Made by a program: the position numbers and the translations under genes
DNA from: Hymenopus coronatus
Taxonomy: Eukaryota > Arthropoda > Insecta > Mantodea > Hymenopodidae
Direction of reading: 5' to 3'
NCBI GenBank assembly: GCA_030762935.1
Contig: CM060888.1
Location: 117,377,468-117,441,467 of the forward strand
DNA: 64,000 nucleotides
The notes under the pieces: model-generated
Database searches by the model: none
The model's input: only the letters and a program-made list of their open reading frames with translations
What the model was told of the DNA's origin: nothing
Shown: in pieces, positions 11,946 to 23,389 of the stretch
How the letters are laid out: every line of letters starts with the position of its first letter
Position numbering within the stretch: the first letter of the stretch is position 1

Positions 11946-13033
11946 TTTCTTCAGAGGGCACCATAGTTGGTGACATTAATGGTAAAAAGAAATGAAACAA
12001 TAATTGGGAAAGGACATTAGTAAAGGACTATGTTTTGGGTTTAAATGAATAATGTATTTATTTCCATAAAACTGTACATGAAGTTTTACAAATGTTATTT
12101 GTATTGCTGTAATTTTGCTTGATCCACATACATTTTAACACTGTGGTTAAGTCTAGGTTACTTCCGCAGTATTTGTCAGACATGAAGAATGAAGAAAACC
12201 TGAAGATAGGTTTCGTAAACAAATATTTTAATCCTTTAATTCTTATCTACCAAAATTGGCATATGTACTGAGAGAAGCATTTTGTGTTCTACAAAATACA
12301 CAATATTTTTATTTCTTTACTGTGTGCTATGATTTCTCTTCCTGTTGAGGATTGGAAAAGCCAATGAAGTGGTAAAATGTTACAATGTTGCATACCGAAG
12401 GACAACAATCACGCCTGCTAAGCATGTGGATTCATTGACAAAGCTGCAGGACCGAAATTAGACTCTTGGGTCGCATTATAAGCCAGCCGGTACCTGCCTT
12501 CCATTCACGGTCATATAAAAGCCCTCGGAAGGGCAGTAATTGTTACAAATGGGCCACGCATTTAAAATGAAATATGCGCAAAGCTGTGTTGTGTAAATCC
12601 CAGTTCTTGAGCCACAACACAGGATGAAAGTCCGGCTTTGCGTTTATTTAATTTATATCCACATTAAGAATCTGTATTTACTAAAATAACTACGATTAAT
12701 TTGAGCAACGATGACTTTATAGGAGTAGGCATTTAATATCCTAAAATGAAAAGTTGGAATGAAGCAGTTCAGTTTTCCTATTTTACTTTAAAGTGTAGTT
12801 TAGGGTTTAGAGAATAAATATGTTCCACGTGCGAATCAGTAAGAGTTTGTGACAGAAAAATGTTAAAATTTATCAGCCAATGGAGCGTTCTACAATTATT
12901 TACAATGATATTGAAGCTTCTTTATGCAACTTACTGAACCATGCCACTCTACCTTATGGCTTATTACTATCATAATCTGTAAATCTTATACATTTTTTGT
13001 TTTCAATATCGAATGACTGCATAGAAAACAACG
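11946..13033. other. spacer, nothing recognised
   Basis: No coding frame or repeat that I can support. A GGACCGAAATTAGACTC stretch near 12450 is only weakly box-B-like. Confidence 0.4.
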
Positions 13034-13983
13034 TAAAAATATCTAATGTATTCCATTCATACAACTTTCTCTACATTTCTCTAACAAATTATTGTTAAAA
13101 ATCCTATTCTTCAATTTAATTCATGCTAAATCTTAAGAGAAATACCATTACATTGTAAGTAGAAGGGAAATAAGGGAGGTTAAAACAATAGTCAAATCTT
13201 TTAAAAGATGATTGCTGTGTGATTTCTTTACATAGCCAGAAGTTGGCAAATTCCAGTACGAGAAAAGTTAAATGAAACTAATAACAAGCAATATCTCACA
13301 AATGGTCAACTCCACGAAAAAAAAAAATATATATGACAAATTATGTGTTTTTTTTTTTTTTTCAGATGTGCATTTTTGTTAATAAGGATTACGATATATA
13401 GTTATGCAAAAGTCATCCAGAATGAAAAGGCCTTCAGACCCTGTTCTCAGAGAAATTTTATTCATGTAAATATCTTTAATATATGGTATTTTTATCTTAA
13501 TCTTAATGCCATTTTTTAAAAAAATAAAAAAATTTCAAAATAATTTCAATGTAAAGGGTATTTTGGGCTGAGGAATTTCCTCAAAACCTTGTAATCATCC
13601 TTTAAAAATACTAAACTTAAAACTTTGGTACTTAACCAACTTTTCATTTTTGAGTTATCGTGTTCCCAGACCATGGTGGCTCAGCTGGCTAGGAGCTGGG
13701 ATTCTGAGCTCAAGGTCGCGAGTAGATTTACTGACATGTTAAAAAGTTCTTGTGGGACGAAATTCCAGATAACAGGTGTCGTTGATATGATCCTGACAGC
13801 GTCGTTAACAAACAAAATAATTGAAGTTAATTTCACAGACATACGGACACACACACGAACTTTTTCTAAAAATTGATCTTAGAGCGTACATTTCCAATGA
13901 AACCTCGGTATCGAATTTTTGGGTGAAGTTCAATACCTTGTCTACCTATGTATATACTATACACTGAGTAGAGAAAGTAAACA
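13034..13983 (+). mobile_element. Hx repeat copy 6, interrupted by a SINE
   Basis: Starts AAAAATATCTAATG, ends at GAGTAGAGAAAGTAAACAT. The CA microsatellite is split from the block before it by the tRNA-like insertion at 13671-13829. First unit of a head-to-tail run of three Hx copies. Confidence 0.85.
13671..13829 (+). mobile_element. tRNA-derived SINE inserted in Hx copy 6
   Basis: About 159 bp starting CCATGGTGGCTCAGCTGGCT (box A) with AAGGTCGCGAGTAGA (decayed box B), ending in an A-rich stretch. It is flanked by TTCCCAGA (13663-13670) and TTCACAGA (13831-13838), which are one target-site copy each with one difference. Removing the insert restores the Hx consensus. It belongs to a tRNA-headed SINE family different from the other repeats here. 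Confidence 0.75.
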
Positions 13984-14806
13984 TTTGCTGTGTTCTATTT
14001 GTATAGCAAAATATGTTTACAAAACTTATTCTTCTCTATAGTTTATGCTAATCGAGATAAACATTAGCAGAAATGTCATTAATACTTAGTTCCTTCTAAG
14101 TAGAAGGGAAGTAAGGAACACACTAGGCTAAAGCAATAGTGAAATTTATATGCAATTGAAATTCCCTTCTCTTAAAATGACCAGGATGAAAAAAGTGATT
14201 AATGACTTACAATTTGAGAAAAAACTAGGTATATGAGATTTTATAATCAACAACAAGGAATATCTTGTAAATAGCTAACATTTAGGAGCTATAGGATTCA
14301 AGTGTTTTAGCGATATCTACACTTCTACTATAATAAGTTTGGTTTTTTCTTACAGTTTGCCAGTTGCGCAAAGGTCATTAAGAATAACAGTACTTCGGAA
14401 GATATTACAAAGAAATTCATGACATGTTTTATTGTCATATTATAAGATTTGGGTATTTTAATCAAAATTGTTATATCCATTTTTGAGAAAGTCAAGAATG
14501 TAAGGTATATTTTGGAGTGGAGGGATTTTATTGGAAATCTTCGCGTCGAATCCATGGAAGATACTAAACTTGAATACCAAGTTTGGTATTTAAGAGGCTT
14601 TTCGTTTTCGGGCTATGCAGACCAAACACACACACACACACACATAAACACGCACACATATAAATGGAGAGAGATACACTTAAACTTTTCTTAAAAATTC
14701 ATTTTTTGATTTAGGAATCCTCAAAACATATATTCCGGTAAAATCAAGGTATAGAATGCAATACCTTCTCTACTTACTATGCACGTTCATAGTAATAATT
14801 GTAGTG
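13984..14806 (+). mobile_element. Hx repeat copy 7, head to tail with copy 6
   Basis: Begins directly at the end of copy 6 with TTGCTGTGTTCTATTTGTAT (homologous to the normal CTGATGTGTTCCATTCACAT) with no spacer. A pure CA run is at 14628-14646. The hairpin is at 14764-14806, where the inner arms CTATG and CATAG survive. Confidence 0.8.
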
Positions 14807-14900
14807 TTCAAACAAAGAGTTAAACTGGATTCTAAATTGTTATACTCCGATTAAAATATTCATATAATTTAATGCTGTTATTCGAGAGGAAATATACTAC

Positions 14901-15717
14901 AAAAAATCTGATGTGTTTCATTCACATGAGTTTCTTTACATCTCTGCAATAAATTATTGTTAAACTATTTACTTCATTTACTTCATCGAGAAAAACATTA
15001 GCAGAAATACTTTTAATACTTGCTTCTTTGTAAGTAGAAGCGAAACAAGGGAGTGCCATAGGTTAAAGTGATAGCCAAAAGCTGGTTGCTATGTGACTGA
15101 TGTTCCTTTGTTTGTATGGACAGGAGTTCACAAATTCCCGTATTAGAAAAGTATAAGTTTTTAAAGCTGAAAACAAAAACAAGGAATATCTCAGAAACGA
15201 TCAACTCCACGAAAACAAATTATATAACATAAATTGTGTGTTTTAACGTATTCTACTTTTTTGTGTAGTAAGTTTTTGTCCATCTGTTACGGTTTAGCAG
15301 TTTTGCAAAATTCCGTAAAATTTGTCCAGAATAAAGTAATCTAAGAGGGCATTCCCGGAAAATTCAAGTTGTACATTTTATTTGTCAAGTGAATATCTTT
15401 AATATATAATATTTTAATCAAAATTGTTTGAGGCATTTTTGAAAAAAGTTCCATGAAAAGGGTAGTTGGGGGTGGAGGATTTTCTTGAAAATCTTCGTGT
15501 CGCATCCTTGTAAGATACCAAACTTTTTGAGCTATGCTGACCACAGATACACATACGCACGCACGGACCTTTTCTGAAAATGCTTTTTTTTTTTTTTTTT
15601 GGATCCAAGGGGACCCAAAATATGTATTTTCGGTGCAATCTCGGTATCGAATTTTTGGGTGGAATGCAATACCTTCTCTATACACTTGTACATAGTACGT
15701 GTAGAGAAAGTAAAAAT
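14901..15717 (+). mobile_element. Hx repeat copy 8, complete
   Basis: Starts AAAAAATCTGATGTG, ends GTGTAGAGAAAGTAAAAAT. A T-run of about 16 at 15585-15600 expands a short T stretch of the consensus, and it underlies the Lys-run frames on the minus strand, which are not genes. Third member of the head-to-tail cluster after a 94-bp gap. Confidence 0.9.
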
Positions 15718-16190
15718 ATGACAGTTAAAATTTAAACTTTATGACATTAATGAGCAAAGTAGGTTGCGTAATGATCTGCCTTAAAATTCCTCTCATCTGT
15801 TCTATTAGAAGATTTTTTTTTCTTGTTTTATAATTAAGGTTTAAATAATTACGATAAGTACTGTAAATTTAAAGAGTACGGATGAAAGTTTCCACAGATT
15901 ACAATAAGAAGTATAATGAAACAGAGAGAATGTGCATTGCAATGGAGAGACTTTCCCCTATAACACTTCAATGAAGATTGAGAATATCTTAATAAGCACA
16001 ACCAATTGTGTTATCCATTTGTAGCTATTGAAAGAGAAACTAAAGATTTGAACTTTAATGTTGTTACAATTGTTACCATTGTTGAACTTGCAAATTATGT
16101 CTTTTCAAGAGTTTTGTAAAGGATCAGTTGAATCTAATTTTGGAAATGAATAATATTATAGATTATACATAACATACTATTTATAAGGGC
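15718..16190. other. AT-rich spacer
   Basis: Nothing recognised. Confidence 0.4.
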
Positions 16191-17175
16191 AGTGCTTAAT
16201 TTGCTAGACGTAGAGGGTAGACTTTGTTTCTTGGAACGAGACTTTATATGGTGGTTTGTAGTTTACTCCGCACGTCGGATAGTCATATGTAAAAGGAATT
16301 TTACGTTGTTGAGTTTTACGCCTCAACGTGGGTGCTTATGTGCGGCGTACCTAAATGTTACTTCAAATCAACTCCACTACACTCACGTACCTGGTACTGA
16401 AACTGTTCTTGGATGGGTTGCCACGGCGTTGCTCAGTCTTGCACGATCATTGACTCTCTCTGGCGTGGATTTGGCAAGCGGGAGAAGTTATAGGAGTGAT
16501 CTTTTAATTATGAAGAAAACACTTGTGAACTTTTATGGTTATTTATTCTATACGGAGATTCCAAAATAAGCACTTTGCTGTACACTGTTATTCTGCTGAC
16601 TGGTACTGTTACCACTCACTCACACGTACTCTCAATTACGCTGTTTCTAAGTTGAGTACATGGTACAATTCACTCTCAGGTAATCACGAGCCGACCATTA
16701 AATAGTTGAGCGACGTTACTTTAATTCACTAACAGTTTCTTCTCATAACAATCTTACTTCGCGGACAGAGTGTTACAGTTGCACGTCATTACTTCCCAAA
16801 CAGAGTTTTTTTTTTACAAAACGACGACCTACAGCATCTCTTGGACAGATTCTTGACACACGACGTTGCCTCTCACGGGCAAATTCTTAGCAAAACGACC
16901 ACGATGTGTCGAACCCTACTTCTTTTATACTAAAAACGGTGTCATGGTGGCTTCTTCCTAATTGATTACACAGTCCGCCAAAATGACACCATCGTGAGCC
17001 AAAAACCATTGCGAATCTCTCAGAATACATTATAATAACCACGTGACACTACGAATATAAAGCAGATGTACCCTCGTGGGCTTTAAACTGGACTGCCCCT
17101 GTGTAAGGAAATCGTTCGTGACTTACACAAAAGAGGCAACTTCTCATCCCTCTCTCCAGTCTGGCGTCAAGATTC
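16191..17175. other. Unclassified moderately GC-richer block
   Basis: Contains a 125-codon plus-strand frame (16192-16569) with no recognisable domain, and downstream several ACGAC-rich phrases (16820-16910) that look like internal repetition. It stands out in composition from the surrounding AT-rich DNA. It could be a remnant of a larger retroelement, but no reverse transcriptase, integrase or LTR signature was seen. Confidence 0.3.
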
Positions 17176-17359
17176 TGTGTAGCTTTCAAGTCACAACTGA
17201 CTTCTTGGTTCCTATGTATACAGTTTAATAAATGTTAACTTTCTTTACTTATATACATCTAGATAATTAGCTGTGTAGCTTTCAAGTGACTTCTTGGTTC
17301 CTATGTATACAAATTAATAAATGTTAACTTGCTTTACTTATATACATCTAGATAGTTAA
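17176..17359. repeat. Tandem duplication of about 90 bp
   Basis: Two adjacent units, 17176-17271 and 17272-17359, both starting TGTGTAGCTTTCAAG and both containing TTCTTGGTTCCTATGTATAC. The first has an extra 8-bp stretch near its start. They are about 90% alike by eye, so the duplication is fairly recent. Confidence 0.9.
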
Positions 17360-17412
17360 TAGAATGATTGTCATTATTACGACGAGGCTAATTAACGGTC
17401 TCATTCTGTACA

Positions 17413-17498
17413 GTTCCCTGATGAAGACCACAGAGTCAAGATGGTTGAAAGCTTGAATTTCTTGATTCCAATCTAACTCGGTTGGTACCCTGTGAAAA
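17413..17498 (+). repeat. Short interspersed repeat, partner of 5641-5728
   Basis: TTCCCTGATGAAGACCACAG followed by a stretch matching 5641-5728. It lies right after the tandem duplication. Confidence 0.65.
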
Positions 17499-17689
17499 TA
17501 TCTGTAACGATATTACTATTTTAAATGTTAGCAACCTTTCTCTTTATACATTTATTTAACATGCTCTGCTAACAGACTTTAATACGACAACGGAAATACA
17601 TGAGGATTATTAGAAGGCCTTTTGTGGAGCAACAATATTTGTATTTTTATATTTTATATTTTAATATTCTTAACCTCTAGGTTGTGTCG

Positions 17690-17815
17690 CATGAGGAATT
17701 ACATCGGCTAAATGAGATCGGGACTATCGAGCTTGAAGTTACTCGACGTTCGCTTTTCAGGATAAGGCAAAACTTAACTGTAACCGAGATTCGAACGCGG
17801 GACCTGTTACATGAA
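17690..17815 (-). mobile_element. SINE family B fragment
   Basis: On the minus strand: GCGTTCGAATCTCGG (box B), then a body with CCTTATCCTGAAAAGCGAA and CGTCGAGTAACTT, as at 7535-7790. The box A end is missing. Confidence 0.75.
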
Positions 17816-17885
17816 CATTTGTTTTATATTCCATGGTGTACATTAATTGCGTAATATTGTAATATTAACCTTTAAAAATAGTTTT

Positions 17886-18426
17886 ACTTACCTTTACATC
17901 ACCCCAATTAAACATATTCTCTATGATTTTGATTAAAATAAAGTTTAAGATATTTTAATAAAAAATGAAATGTATATCTTGAATTCTCTAGGAATAGATT
18001 TTAAAGTTCTCTAGAAGGCTGTTTCATAGCTGTTAAACCGTAAGAGATAGGCAAAAATGTCTACATTAAAAACTTAAGACTTCATCAAAACACAATTTAT
18101 GTCTAAGACATTTTTTTGTGTATTTGACATATTATATTTTTTCCGAAATATTCTTTGTTAGTTCATCCGTTTTCCTATGGTTCTACTCCTGGCAAGCAAA
18201 AGATACAGACTTTTAACGCCATCACATAGTGACCATTTTTTAAAATATTTCATTATCGCTTTAGGCTATGTATTCCCTTATATACCTCCTACTTATAAGG
18301 ACCATTTATGTTAAGCTTTTTCGTTATCTCGATTAGTATAGACTAGACAGGGGAATAAACTTTTGTAAAAATTGTTTGTTGTGAGTTGGGTAAAGAAAGT
18401 CATGCGAATGTTTCAGATACATTTGT
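17886..18426 (-). mobile_element. Hx repeat copy 9, hairpin end missing
   Basis: Core and far end only; the right end reads GTAAAGAAAGTCATGCGAAT. It is truncated at the left before the palindrome and microsatellite. Confidence 0.75.
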
Positions 18427-18679
18427 TCTTTAGTGCCAAAGATGTTCTATGAGATTCTATTTTCTAAGTGGGACCTAAATGTGCTATATCAAAAGTTTCA
18501 TAATTATCGATTTGGCTGTTCTCACATAGCACATGCGCACATACAACTAAGTTTGAAAAATTGTATTTTTATAATGTTACACTATTAATTACGTTGTAAC
18601 CCAATGAAGTTTATGCAACTCATAAGGACCATTTCTTTTTTCTTTTCTTTCTTTTTTCTTTATTTTTTCTTTCTTTTTC
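18427..18679. repeat. spacer with polypyrimidine tract
   Basis: A (T/C)-rich tract at about 18628-18675 abuts the hairpin end of the next Hx copy. The small frame encoding a Phe-rich peptide is a product of that tract. Confidence 0.7.
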
Positions 18680-19268
18680 TCTATTACTTTTTCTACACGT
18701 ATTATGTACATAGTGAAGATATTGTATTCCACCCAAAATTCGATAGCGAGATTTCATGGAAATATATGTCTTCGGTTACCCTGAATCCAAAAAAATAATT
18801 TTTGGAAAAAGGTCCCTGTGTGTGTGTGTGTGTATGTTTGTGTGTGTGTGTGTGTGTGTGGACAGCATAGCTCAAACACGAAAAGACCGTTAAATTCAAA
18901 ACTTGGTATTTAAGTTTGGTGTCTTCCAAGGATGTGACACGAAGATTTTCAAGAAAATCACCCAGCCCTAACTAGCCCTTGAACATTTTGAACATTTTTA
19001 GTTTCTCAAAAATGGCTCTAACGATTTTGATAAAAATATCTTATGTTTAAGATATTTGGATGCCAAATAAACGGTATACCTTGAATTTTCTGGGATACCT
19101 ATGGTACTCCCTTATTTCGCTTCTACTTATAAGGAAGCAAGTAATAAGACTATTTCTGCTAATTTTTTCTGGATTAACATGTAGTAAATAGAAGCACAAG
19201 GGTTTTAACAATAATTTGTTGCATAGATGTAGAGAAAGTCATGCGAATGGAGCACATCTGATTTTTTC
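18680..19268 (-). mobile_element. Hx repeat copy 10, internal deletion
   Basis: Both ends are present (hairpin side at 18680-18725, GTAGAGAAAGTCATGCGAAT at 19228-19247), but about 280 bp of core is missing. The join is near 19096, where 'ttgaattttctggga' runs straight into 'tacctatggtactccc'. A long TG microsatellite lies at 18817-18860. Confidence 0.85.
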
Positions 19269-20213
19269 TGTTTTGTTTGTTATGTTTTGTTTTTTTAATG
19301 TTTAAAGTGGCATTTTAACCGAGCATAACAGGAATAAAAGTAGCTCCTGAAGTATCAATCTCTAAACGTTAGGGTCACTTAATATTCCAGTAGTATACAA
19401 CTCCTTTTTATAATTCACGTCTTCTTTGAACGTATTTCCAAGTAAAGCAGACGTACTGCAACAGAATCCGGGTACTCTGACCGCAGCTGTGCATATTCAT
19501 TGCATCGGTTTAGATAAACTCGAGGATGTCTGTGCATGGTGACTTGTGAGTCAGGGCTGCCAACTTCTTGGCTGCAACTGAGTGAGGTGCCACAGGCTGA
19601 CTAGAATTTATTAAACATTTTATATTATTTTTCTTTGTTTTGCAGTGAAGCTTTCTCTAGACTTAGGATGCCTGATGTAAGACTAGTCACCACACACAAC
19701 ACCACACGTTTAGGATCTAAAGTATGTGTGATATACGTCAAACCCCAGGAGGATAGGATGAGATGAGAGTGAATTCAAAGGGCGGCCGAAACCGGATGGG
19801 AAGAATCCACCATGGAGGGTGCTAACATATTCCAAGCAGTTCACCTCGACGCTGGGAGCGCTAGCAGCCCGCGCCCCACGTCAGACTAAACTCTCTGGAT
19901 CTACAGGCGTCATCCAATGCCAACCTTCCACCGAGAGCTGCATTTCTAGAGCGCAGCCACCGCCACGTGAGGGCACCATGAATGTATGCATGGGAACGTA
20001 CTGCGCTGAAAGAACGACTCTGAAAGGACCTATTGGATGAAATGCAGATGAAATAAAGGGAGAGGAAATTCGGGAAAACTCAAGGGTCAGGGAAGTCGGG
20101 TGCGGGAATCATCTCAGGATCTCTCGAATGTAAGTCTCGGACCTGTTTTGGTAGAACTCTGAGGTGATCCATATCGCAACCTTTCCCTACCTCTTGCCAG
20201 TACATACTAACTA
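19269..20213. other. spacer with a GC-rich island
   Basis: 19740-20160 is markedly GC-richer than the rest and starts near a CCCAGGAGGATAGGATGAGA motif like those at 7948, 38808 and 50282. The 73-codon frame at 19819-20040 has no recognisable product. Confidence 0.4.
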
Positions 20214-20345
20214 TATATAGGTGTTCCATTCACAGGTCTTTATCTGTTCTGTAAACAAATTATTCTTACAAAACTTTATTCTTTTACCTATATAATGCTA
20301 ATCAAGAAAATATATACCCAAATAGAAATATAACGGTTTATCTCC
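20214..20345 (+). mobile_element. Hx repeat copy 11, left-end fragment
   Basis: GGTGTTCCATTCACAG and the following 'aaacaaattattcttac' and 'atgctaatcaagaaa' blocks match the left end of Hx. Homology fades after about 130 bp. Confidence 0.65.
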
Positions 20346-21118
20346 TTAAAATGCAATTACGAAAATTTACCTTTTATCACATTAAACATTTGAGAGTATT
20401 CATTTTTATTGGTTTGAATGTTCTTAAACTTTGTATTATTTGCAGTGATTGGTCATCAATCGTTTGCTTTCTCCAATTCGTGAAAAGAGAAAGAGTTTTA
20501 AAGCCAGTATTTAGTGAATATTTTTAAATTTGGCTCTCCTTTGATCTTCCAAAGCTTCATTCGATTACATGAAGTTGAGAGAAAAATAAGCTGTTCTTTG
20601 ACGGTTAGTAGAAGAGACTAAAAGAAATAAGAATGTGCAATGAAAGGCGTATATGAGCAACAATATAATATTTTTAAGAACATATGATTTTATAGAAAGA
20701 AGACGGGTGTTTTTTTCCCCAGTTCCTTTACTAAAGTTGGAAAACTAAAAGAACATCGTTTTCCAGGTGAGTTTAGGTCACAAAGGAGCTTTAATGGAAA
20801 CCATTCTTGTAATAGTTCAAACTAAATTATAAAAAAAATCATAACATATATAGCATTAACATCAGTTGCATTATTAATAGTCCTATAATTAGCAATTTAT
20901 ATTAAAATTGATATAATATTCTTACTTAAATCTTTCACCATTTTATGTGAAAATACAATTGTATCATCTTTCATTATGAGGATCTGAATCAAGTCTCCTT
21001 CCTTTCCAGAACATCTTATGTTGGCATTTTATTGGTTTATTGCCATGATTTATCTTAGAGCATGAAATTTCAAGGAGGATTCTATGATATACTGTTTCGA
21101 CGTCACAATTTTGACTAC
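20346..21118. other. AT-rich spacer
   Basis: Nothing recognised. Confidence 0.4.
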
Positions 21119-21192
<74 letters not shown>

Positions 21193-21221
21193 CATCATCA
21201 TCATCATTATTATTATTATTT
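21119..21221. repeat. (TTA)n with internal (ATC)n microsatellite
   Basis: About 100 bp of TTA units with a short ATC block at 21192-21207. The apparent poly-Ile and poly-Leu frames are this repeat translated. Confidence 0.95.
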
Positions 21222-22558
21222 TCCCTTTCTGTTCCTTTAACAGCTATGACTAGTCTTAGAAATTTTAGATTAGATTACTACCTAAACTTAATTTCATTCC
21301 TACGTCCACACTTACAGACTGCATGGCTACTAAGAAATAGTAGTAAGTAAAGAAAACTGCCCTCCTCCGATCTAGAATCCAAACCGGGACCTCCAGATGA
21401 GAGAAGTCAACTTGCTGGCAAAACTACCACGGAGGTAGTCAGATTTTATATTGGTTAGATATGAAATGGTTATTTAAAACCATACATTTCCTCAACTCAG
21501 TGGACCATTGTATAGCCACAATGGAAGGTCAAGCACCTAGTGCATTTTCACAAGGTAGGCTGAAGGTTCCTCCGACCACTTCATGTGGAACTGCATGTTT
21601 GCTTAGCACTTCAGTTATCTACACGTCATGCTACGAAATGCTTAGGTTGTAAGAAAGACATTCAGACTGCATCTACGGTCTGCTGTTTAGCATATTGGCC
21701 TCCAAATCCTGGTTTCATGTAAGCTTGAGCATTAAATTTTTCTTTTATTAGAATTATACTCTGTCCTCCCTAAAATCTAGAAACGTGAAAAAGTAAACGC
21801 TTATGGAAAGTGCCTATCCCAACGCAGCACACCTTGTGGCTATGTTTGAAAATAAATCAAAATCATATTGTTACTATCAGACGGAACGGCTTTGATTGTT
21901 CCCAGTGATTTTAAATTAAACTTATAAATTTCTGTAAGTTTTTTTTTTTATCTATTTTATTTTACGTCAGTTTAAGATCTACGTCATATCCGACGGAACT
22001 GTTACCGATATGTGGTGGACCACACTATTTTCATTTGGTGCTAAGTATATATCGATATGGTCTGGCTGCTTTCACCATCTGTAGTCAGTATGGCGTCATG
22101 GTCTAACTGTTTCTAGTTCTAGAGTTCCACCAGTCCTTCGAGGCCACATACACACCTGCCATGCTGCTTTGATTCGCTACAAACAGATGTCGTTAGTGTG
22201 CCACTTTAGTCTAGCTGCTTTAACTATCTGTGATAGACGGCAGCGCATGTTGCATTACCATGTGTTTTTACTATCTCTACATAGTACAGGGACCACGCTA
22301 ACTTCATACAACAAGAGTCAAACCTGGCGGAGGACAATGGATTTTATCGGGCCTAAAAACCCTTAGCATGGCTTCCTTCGTAAGGGAAGTAAAGTCCTTG
22401 GTCCCGTGTCGTAGATTTACTGCACGTAAAAGAACCTCAAACCTGATAGAGAGCCCTCTGAGATGTCGTCCAATATAGAATAGGACGCTGAGAATCACAG
22501 CAGTTAAAGACTGTCCATAAATAAAACTCCATTTCATTTCATAATACATGACTACCCA
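21222..22558. other. spacer with two SINE-like stretches
   Basis: The minus strand at 21360-21435 is tRNA-like (GGTCCCGGTTTGGATTC as box B). At 22370-22490 the phrase GGGAAGTAAAGTCCTTGGTC and a following GTAGATTTACTGCACGTAAA resemble a conserved arthropod retroposon tail. Both are weak; no gene is recognised. Confidence 0.4.
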
Positions 22559-22918
22559 TGAAGGTTTTGCACTTTATCCAAAAATTCAAACTTAAGTTTA
22601 GTACTTTATACTTTGTATTTAAGTTTAGTATTTTACAGGGAGGCGACAATTTTGAGAAAAATCCCCCCACCCCAAAACTATCCTCTACCTGGAAAGAAAC
22701 CGAAAAAAGTGTATTTCCCAAAAATGCCCTACGAACCGTATAATAAAGATATTTAAATGACAAATAAAATGTATATATTGAATTTTCTGAAAATAGCTCT
22801 CAAGGCGCCTCTATTTTGGATGAATTTTTCTGAATTTTTCATAAATGCTAAGCCGTAAGGGATACACAAAAACTTACTACAAAAATACATCTCATTAAAA
22901 TACACAATTTATGTCATA

Positions 22919-22965
<47 letters not shown>

Positions 22966-23280
22966 AATTTACCATTTCCGAGATATTGCTTGTTATTGGT
23001 TTCAGTTTTAAAATACTAATCTTTTCTCACATGGAAATTTGTAAAACTGCTAGCCAAAAACAGATTTCAACCACATGTCAACCAGCTTTTAAAAGAGCAG
23101 TGGACGCCTTATTCTAGTGTATTCCCTTGTTTCCCTTCTACTCACTCTTCTTACACGGAAGCGAATATAAGGGCAATTTCTGCTAATGTTTTTCTATATA
23201 AGTATTAAGTAGAATAAGCTTTTTAACAATAATTTCTTACAGAGATGTAGAGAAAGTCATGTGAATGGAACAATCACATG
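22559..23280 (-). mobile_element. Hx repeat copy 12, hairpin lost, T43 expansion
   Basis: Starts just inside the lost hairpin (GAAGGTTTTGCAC), lacks the microsatellite segment, and ends GTAGAGAAAGTCATGTGAAT. A run of 43 T at 22922-22964 replaces the 5-6 T of other copies. Confidence 0.85.
22922..22964. repeat. T43 homopolymer
   Basis: Uninterrupted thymidine run inside Hx copy 12. The length may be subject to assembly or sequencing error. Confidence 0.9.
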
Positions 23281-23389
23281 TTTATTTTCTACTATGTTTT
23301 AGACAGAAGGTGGAAGTTTTGGATCATGGTATTTATTATCCAATCCGGTGTTTACCCTGGCAACTGAGGGAAACCACGAGATAAAATTT

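Noticed and set aside
21062..21350. Poly-Ile and poly-Leu open frames
   Set aside because: Translations of the TTA microsatellite.
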